A stretch of 38,184 nt of DNA from Verrucomicrobia bacterium 12-59-8. GTDB lineage: Bacteria > Verrucomicrobiota > Verrucomicrobiae > Verrucomicrobiales > Verrucomicrobiaceae. Where the stretch lies: contig NCCR01000018.1 of NCBI GenBank assembly GCA_002279765.1, positions 1 through 38,184 of the forward strand, written 5' to 3'. The position numbers were made by a program, and so were the translations under genes. The notes beneath the pieces are model-generated. The model saw only the letters and a program-made list of their open reading frames with translations, had not been told where the DNA came from and did no database searches. This document shows, piece after piece, positions 15,023 through 24,000 of this stretch. Each line of letters starts with the position of its first letter. Position 1 is the first letter of the stretch.

Positions 15023-18000
15023 TCACTCACCCGGCTGGTCATTCTTACGCTTGCGTTCATCATCCACGCCGCCGCCGCCGCCGTAGCCGATGACTTCGAC
15101 AGTTATAATGGAGGGCTGCTCCTGTGCAAGTGCCTGCTGCGGGGTTTGGTTGCCAGGCTGATTGGCCGTCCCCGAGGTGGCCGCTGCCGCGCTTGAGGAT
15201 GCTGCGGCCAGTCCACCCAGGCTCGGTGCAGCCACTGAAGGGGCCGCTGGCGTGCCCGCGCTGGTACCACCCACGGAGATGTTTCCTGCATTCAAAACAA
15301 TCGTCGCGGCGATGTTCAGATTTCCCGTGGCACGGATGCCCGCGTCACCCGCATCCACCGCACCGATCGGCGCGATCAAGTCCACGTTCCCCGGAGCCAC
15401 ACCCTGCACCGCAGCCAGCACGCCGATGCCGCCCCCCGTCGCCAGACCCGCAAGGTCGGTCGCGACGTTGGCACTCTGCGGGTCAATCAAGACTCGCGTC
15501 GGCGGCGCAGACTGCACCGTCTTGGACGAAGAGCCCGCAGCGATGTCACCGGTGCTGGACCAGATCGCGATGTCGCCTCCGCGGAGCGTGAAGATACGGG
15601 AGATGCCGAGATCCACACTGCCGTTGGCAAAGATGTTAATGTTGCCACCTGATTCCGTGATGATGCCCGGAGGTGCAAGCAAGCCGGGAAGCGTGGTCTT
15701 GTACAACTGCAGTTCACCGTCCGGAGCCAGAATGCTGATGTTTCCACCGCTCTTCGTGCGGATGTCACGCGCTTGGGTCAGGATGCTGCCTGCGCTAGTG
15801 GTCGGGAACAGCTTGGCGATGGCCGCAAAGCCATCGGTATATGTCCCGGCATTTGGGCTCTCTGGATCATTGTGGTCACGACCTGCATCACGCAGCGCCA
15901 GGTAGAAGATGGCCAGAGCCAGTTGTTTTTGCTGCTCAGCCTTGAGCGACGGATCATTCAGGTCCACCGATGGCACCCCCAGAAGCACCGCCAGCTCCCT
16001 CAAGTAACGATCTCCCGAGGGGGATGTTGCGAACTGGGTGATGAAGGAATTGAAGTCCAAGTTTGAGCCCCCCAGCCCCAGCGCGGCCTTCCCCATGCCT
16101 GCCGCGATGGTCAGGTCAGACCCAGCAAACGGGAGGTACGGATTGCGTCCATTCCCGATGCTGGTGATGCCTGATCCTGTGCCATTGGGTTGGTTGAGTC
16201 CAGTGCCAAGGTCAAGATTGCGCCCGGCCAGCACTTGCAGGCTTCCTGGGCCGCTGATCTGAATATCTCCCACCAGCGCTGCCTCTGCTTTCTGAGAGGC
16301 CACCAACTGGTCAAGAATGTCGCTGAACTGGCTGCGCGTCTGGGTGTTCTTATTGTAAGCAATGATGTCACGGCCGGAAGCAACGATAGAAACGCTGTCC
16401 GCACGGGTGTTTTGAATGTACAAGGCGATGTCTGACAGGTCGTTTCCGGCGATGACTTGTGCTTGCTTCGCCGAGTAGAGGGTGATGCTCGTGATGTCAC
16501 CGGTGCCGGCATAAATATGCACAGGCACAAGGTCATTGAGATGCAGAATGCCCGGCGAATGCAGGGACTGCTTGTTTTGGAGCACGGCGTTACTGCCTGT
16601 CGTCGATCCCGTTTCTGTGAACAGATTATCAACGAATGAGAGGATATTGCTTCTGCTGCTGCTGCTGGCCCCGGACAACGTGCCAAAAATCGATGCATAC
16701 GCAAAAGGCTTGGCAATCGAGGGAATCGAAAGCGGATTGGCATCCGAGAGATTGATCGTTGCCGCGCTCCAGATGACCTTATTCAAGGTGGTGAAGTTAC
16801 CGGTGGGGTTCAGCCCGTTGACCGAGCCCGCCGCAATCAGATCAATGGTGCCGGTGGCGGATGGGAACAAAGTGAGGGTTCCCACAAGATTCACATCTCC
16901 TGAGAAGGCGGTGGCTTTCAGCGTGGGTGCCATGATCGAGGAAACCACAGAGAACGAAGTGGTGACATTGGTCTCCACCAGACGCAGCCAGGGCTGGTAA
17001 TACGAGGCATTAGTCGGGGAAGTGCTGTCGAATCGCAGCACATTACTGAGCCATTGGACAAGCAGCGGATCTGCGGTCGTGATGTTGGGGGATACGGATT
17101 CTCTGAATGTCACCGATCCTCCCAACGACGACACATTCACTCCGCTGTTGGCACCATAGGTGGAGAAATAGGTCTTATACCAATATCGGTTGTTCAATCC
17201 CTGCGGAAGCAGGAAGGGGGTGGACACGGGGCCGAGCAGTACGTCATGTTTCGCGCTCACATCAAAGGTGGCGTCGCCGACGAACAGCGTGGTCGGCAGC
17301 CATGTTCTGGAATCTTGGATCGAAGGGGTGTTAAATCCATTCAGAATGCCCAGTGAAATGGTTCGCGTTGAGTTCGTGGTGATGCTGTTTCCCGCATTCA
17401 GCGTGCCGTGGCCGCGTTCCACATAATACACACCGCCGTCGATGTTCCGGCCTGCCACCACCACCACATTGCCGCCACCCAGTTCAAGAAGTTTGGAGGC
17501 GTCCGGTGCCACATTCAGCCCGGTCACAGAATCTTTTCCCGGCATGCGGGCATTGGTGGCGGACACGGCATCGACATTGGACACGTCACGCCCTGCCTTG
17601 AGGGTGACATTGCCCCCGCCCAGAGCGCCCACGCCCTCGAAGAAATTGCTGAAGTCAACCCACCAGGTGGTGGATGCACTGGTGTCTCTGATGGTATTAA
17701 ATCCATCTGTAACACCCGCCAGGCCAAACAGCCCCGTCGTAGAATCTACAAATCCGCGCCGATAAAGCCAGTTGACTGGGAGTTGGCGTTCTGAATCGTT
17801 GATCAGGACCCCCAAGTTGTTCTGGGTCTTATGCGCGATGTCATTGCCCGCGTAAACAACGACGTTCCCTCCTGCCAGGGTGTAGCTGGCGCCATAAATC
17901 TGCTGAAGAGATCCCGGCGAAAGAATATTGCTCCTCGAGAGGATGGGCACCACGAAGTCGTTGCTGGCAAACACCGTGGTGGGGGTTTGCAGGCCAACTC

Positions 18001-21000
18001 CCGCAGTGTAAATGGTGGCGAACTGATTGAGCAGCAGCACATCACCTCCAGCAGAGATATCGATGTCTCCAGTGCCCGTGCGAATCACCTGGTAGAGTTT
18101 GGCCAGCGCCGTGCTGGTCAGTGCGCCCGCGCCAGGCGAACCCGTGGGCAGGTTCAGCCCGCCGTTTTTACCCAGCAGCACTGACCCGGCTGACGCACCC
18201 GACAAAAGTCCGCTCGTGCCGGAGAGCGCGCTTATAGACTGCACCGTGTGGAAATCCACGCCGCTCAGATCGGCCCCAGCGGTCATGTGGTAGGACCAAG
18301 ACTGGGTGTTAATGGGAAGAGTGTTGGTGGAGCTGAGGGCAGTCACGGGGGCCAGCCACAGCCAGGTGGAGTCGCTGCTTGCCAGTGTGGGCGTGAAGCC
18401 GTCGCTAAGCGCATTGTAGAACACCAGATTGCCCGCTGCACGCAGCGTCAGCACTCCCGGTGCTTTATTGGTCCCATACCGGAAGGTGGAGAGATTCCAA
18501 TCGCTTATCGTCGTGGAGGTCGTCGTCCCCAGCGTTAGGTCCCCTGTGCGGTTCACGATCTCAGCCCCCGGCTGGATCACCAGCACAGAGCCCAGCCCCG
18601 AGCTCCCCACGATCCGGCCGAGCATCGTCGAGTAATTTGTGTTATTCGTGATGAAGCTCTGGCCGTTGTTTTGCACCGCGCTTTGCACCGTGCTGTTGAT
18701 CACCCCGCTGGTGGAGGTGGTGATGTCCTGGATGAAGTAGCCTTCCACCGTCACACTGGACGCGCCGGTGATCGTGCCCTTGATGGCGTTCACAGAAATA
18801 TCCGTGCCGCTGCTGATCTGTGGCGCCCGCAGGTGCAGCGTGCCGCTGAATTTTCCCAGTCCCGCGCTGGCCGCCGTCAGCGCCGCCACGGATAGATCGA
18901 TGCGCGAATAACTCTGAATGTCCACCGTGCCCGTGCCGACAGCGTAAGTGCTACCGGTGAGCATGGCAGATCCCGCCTCCAGAGACACCTGTCCGCCTTT
19001 GCCCGAGGCGTCAAAGTTCTGTGCCGCGACCGTGAGGGTCGCTCCCACGTTGTGCGCAAGGTCCCCTTGCAGCACCACATCTTTGCGCGCAGTCAGGCGG
19101 ATGCTGCCGCCTGTCGTGCCGCTCGCGTCGATCTTGCCCGTGCTGCTCACCGTGATGGCCCCCGTATCTGTCGCCAGTTGGAACTGGTGGGCCTTGATCG
19201 AGTCGCTGATCGTCACGTCCCCGTTGCGCACACGTACGTTGAGGGATTCAGTGAAGGATGCGCTCGACGTGCCGGAGATGGTGCTCAGCACGAGCGTGCC
19301 CAGGCTGCCGACATCCAGCGTGAAAGAGCCGTTCGTACCACCGCTGCCACCGGTACCCGACAGGATGCCGGAACCTCCGAGAGTGAAAGTCCCCAAAGGT
19401 GCGCTCACGCTCACAGATCCGGCGTTGGCACCGCCAGGATTGGAGGAAACGTTGACACTGGCCGTGGCTCCCAGATTCACATTTCCCGTCTTCGAGGTCA
19501 GAGAGATCTGGCCGCCGCTGGTGAAGGTGCTGACGTCTTTGAAATCACTGCGGGTTCCGCTCAAGTCCAGCGCGCCATTGACCAAAATATCTCCGCTCTG
19601 GGCCAGCAGGGTCAGGCTGCCGCTTGGCAGTTTGATCAGCGTGTCCACCTCCACCCGCGATCCCTGGAGGCTCAGGCTGGCTCCCAGTCCGTAGGTCAGT
19701 GTCTGTGTGGCGGTGCCCGCCGGCGCCTGGAACATCAAGGCTCCGTCTGAGCGGATGGACTGCACTGCTCCTGCAAGGCCGGCGATGACCGGTGTGGTGA
19801 CGGTAAGGGGGGCGTTGGTGGCAAATCCTCCGGATCCCTCCAGTTGTATCCCGGTGCTTGCCTGCATCTGCACTGCCGCAAACTGATTAGCCTGCAAGGC
19901 ACCATTGCCAAGCCTGATCACTCTTGCTTCAAAGCTCAGGGTACCATTGCCTGCCACCGCCGTGCCATTGGACGCATTGGCACTGTTGTCTAGCAGGATG
20001 TTCTGGGCCACAAACGCCGCTGTGCCGCCGCCCTGGCTGAATCCACGGATCTGACCGGCGTGCAGCGCCAGATTCACAAGCGATGAATCCCCCACCTGAC
20101 CTGCTCCGTAGATGTCGAGAGTAGAGTAGCTCAGCAGAGACAACGAACTCGCGTTTTGGAGGCTCTGCAGTGCAGGCCCTGTAAGAACCAATCCCGTCGT
20201 GGCAGGCACCATGGTAGTGGGATCAAGCTGCAGCACCATGCTGCCGCTGTTGAGCGAGATGATGGAACTGTTGAGCACCGCAGTGGAAGCAAGGCTGGTG
20301 GCATACGTGGTGTCAAGCAGGAGGCTGGTTCCCTGCAGTTGCACGCCCGAACCGATGATGAGGCTCGGCAGAGTCGAAGTCGTGCGGCCCAGGCGGGTGA
20401 TGGCGGCATTCGTATTGCTGCTGACGCGCACCAGCACCCCGTCTCCACTGCCAGAAGTGCTGGCGCTGCCGAAGATCAAAGTCTGAGTGTTGCTCAAGGC
20501 TGCCCCTGCACTTTGCACAATCTGGGATCCCGACTTCACGTTGAGCACCTGCTTGGCCACCAGCAGGACTTCAGAACCGCTCAAAGAGCTGCCGGCATTG
20601 TCCACGATGAGGTTGTTGGTTCTCACGGTCACATGTGTGCCGTCGGTCGAAGTCGTGCGGACACCGCCAATCAGCAGGCTTCCAGCTCCGATCATGCTTA
20701 GGCTTGCAGAGTTCAGTTGCAGTTTGCCACTGACAGCCGGAGCCCCCGGGCTGGTGATCACAATATCGACCGGGCTGCTGATGTCCACCAGGGCACCGTT
20801 GCCTCCTGACGCACCCTGTCCCCTCAGGGTGCCATTCAGCTGCATGGACTGCAAGGCTTGCAGCACGGCATGACCGGCATCGACTGGCAGTTCTGGAACG
20901 GTCACGCCGAGCGCCACCGCCTGACTCTTTAAGAAACTGTTCCCTGAGTATTCTTCGTACTCGGAGGCGCTGCGAACGACTGCGCCGGAGGCCACTTCAA

Positions 21001-24000
21001 AGCTGGACAGCAGCACCGGAGTTGCCGGATTCGTGTTCAGACCATCAAAGCGATAGCCATTCACATAGGAGCTTCCGCTTGGAAGCTGCTGCGTGCCAGC
21101 GGGCGCGTTGCTGGTGGGCGTCACCAAAAAACCGCCCGGCAGCAAGGCATAACGCGCAGGCAGCAGGGTATAGACTCCGGCTGCCATCCCGGAAGAGGCG
21201 TCAAGATAGATTTGATCTCCCACATGCAGCGTCGAGTTTGTATAGCCCTTGTCCGTACCGAGCGTATCTTTCGAGGCTATAGTGGTGTTGTAGGCGCCGA
21301 ATGGCGCATAGCTGGCCGCGTAGCTTGGCAGAACCGCAAAACTCGTGGTGGAGTTCAGCACGTCCAGGGTGCCGCCATTGCCAGACACCCAGCGGTAGGC
21401 ATAGAGATCACCTCCACCGGAGAGATTGATCACCGAGCCTGTCTCGGTGCTCACGTTCAAAGCCGCCACATGCACCGCTTTCGCCGGGCCGCCGCCAGTG
21501 GTGATGTCAATACCACGCGGATCGATCCAGGAAGTGCCGTTGAGAATCACCCCATAGGGAATCGTCAGGCCCTGCCCAGTCAGCGGGTCCACCGCAGACA
21601 CCGAAGTAACGCTGCCTGCGGCCAGCGTGAGATGAGCTGTCACCGGCGCAGTCAGATTGGTGATGAGGTCCACCGGTGCCGTCTGCGCTCCATCCCATCC
21701 GCCAACGCCATCCCAGCCGAGATTGATCGTCCCAAAAGGGGCCGCTAGCGTGCCTCCCTGCGTGATCTCTGAGGCGTAAATGCCCAGCGTGCCTCCCGCA
21801 GAAAGCGGCAGCGCCTGCTGTCCGGAGCCAATGATGGTCACCGAGCCTGAGTGGGGGGTGCCGCTGCTGGTGTAATCATAGGCGAAGATGTTGAAGCTCA
21901 CCGCCGTCGGTGGGTAGATCTGTGCCGCCCGCATGTAAATGCTGCCTGCCACATCCAGCACGCCGTCACCCCGGATCGCACCGTTGTCTGCGATCAGGTT
22001 CAACTGCCCAATGCTCTGCAGTGACAGGATTCCAACGTCAATCAAACTGGCCGTCACGGTGAGCGATCCCGTTCCATAGGTCGGCGAGAAGTAGAAAAGG
22101 GCACCCGCATTGCCTGTGCCTTGGTCCTTCTTGTAAGGCGTTTGCAAATCTGAAAGCTGTTGGGGATTCCGTGGATTTACAAAAGCACCGCCCAAGGCGA
22201 CATAGGAGGCGGTGAGATTCACCTGATTGTCTGCCTGGATGATGCCTCCACTGCCCACGATCAGTGACCCTGCGGCGGTGATGTTCACCTGACCAACGAA
22301 CCCTACATTGCCTCCCAAGGTCAAGGAATCGAATCCACCCTGAGTAAAAGAACTGGCGCTGAAGTATCCCGCGCCGGAAACAATGCTGTTGTCAGCTCTG
22401 CGCACTGGGTTACCAATGCCCGCAAAACCCGCTGGCAGTACCGGGCCTGACTGGCCGACCCACAGCGTGATGAAAGTTGGATCGAAGATGTCATTGGAGA
22501 AGTAGTAGCGGCCTGAAGAGACTTCAAGAGTTCCGCCCACCGCGTTTGGGCCACCGGCGTTGCCGAGGAGAGTGCTGTCCACAAACAATTCTTCAGAGCC
22601 AGACAAGGTGATCTTGCCCGCGTCAGTGTCCACGCGGGTGCGTTGGACGCTCATCCTCAATGAAGTAAGGCTCGAATTCGTAAGCGCTGTACTGCCCACG
22701 GTATATCCCAAAGAACCAATATCTACGTCCAGGGTGTCGCTCGCGCCTGAAACATTGATGACGGATCCAGACAATGCCGCGATGTTTCCCGCCAGGGAGA
22801 TCGTCCCGCCCGCGATCACAGTCCCGATCTTTCTTCCATAGGCATCAGGCAGGAGCAGTGTCTTGCCTGCGGTTGACAGCGAGGCGGTGGAAGCCAACAA
22901 CAGTGTGGGCTGGGCGTTGACAAGGGTCGTCAAGGAAGGGAACGAGCTGCCCGCCTTGAGACTAATGATACCACCGGGTGCCGTTAGACTGCCCTGAATG
23001 CTCGCCGTACCAGCGGTGATCTGAATGGCGCCAAGCGCGTCGGTGGTGATGGAGGAGTTCACCCCCATGACAAAATCACCCCGAACAGTAAACGGGTTAA
23101 CTGTGTCGAAATCATCCTTTACTCCATTGGCATTAAAGGTAAGAGAAACGGGTTTTCTCACTCCTTCCTGGGCCAGCAGTGCAATCAGGCTGATTCCGCC
23201 GCTGCTGCCGGTCGCGATGTATCGCAGGGCCTGGGGTGTGATCTGAGTGCCCGCAATAATGTTGATGCCTGGGAGATAGTCAGCTCCACCCACGGTGCCA
23301 AGGCCGGTCAAAGCAAAGTTGTTGAAACCACCGCTGCTGAAGATGCCCGGGTCCAGTACCAGAGTCAGAGGATTAGCGGATGTCCCTCCCACCTGGATCA
23401 TTTGAGCCTGGAGGTTCAGGGTGCCCCCATTGGCACCGGAGTATCCCCGCAGGGTTCCACGCAAGGAAAGCGTGCCGCCGGTCACCCCCTTCAAGCTCAG
23501 AAGAATATCATTTATATAGGCATACGACGGGTTGCTGGCCGCCAGGATGCTGAGGGTGCCTGCATCTCCGTATTGAATGACACCAGTGCTATTGAGATGA
23601 ACCCCGCCAGACACATCAAGGATGCTTCCTTGCTCCACGACCATCGAATAGGCAGATGCCTTGATCGTTCCTCCATGGGTGATGATCGGCCCCAGTTGAG
23701 ACTGGGCGGACCCCGAGCCGTCATTCACCAGCAGCCCGGCAGTGCTCAGCAGGGAAGTTGAGCCGATGGTCAGAAGGCCGCGTCCGACGTTGGGTGTTGG
23801 ATCAGAGGTGGGTAGTGGCCGATCGGGGGGGGAAGGATTAGTCAAGTCCCTTATCAATGAAGGGGAAATGTTGTATGCGGACAGGGTAATCGCTCCGCCC
23901 GGTGCCACGATGCTGCCCTGGATGTTCACATTGGCACCCAGCAAAGTAATCGAGCCCTGAGGCGTTGTTTGCAGGGTGATGCCCGCAGGCAGGTTGATCA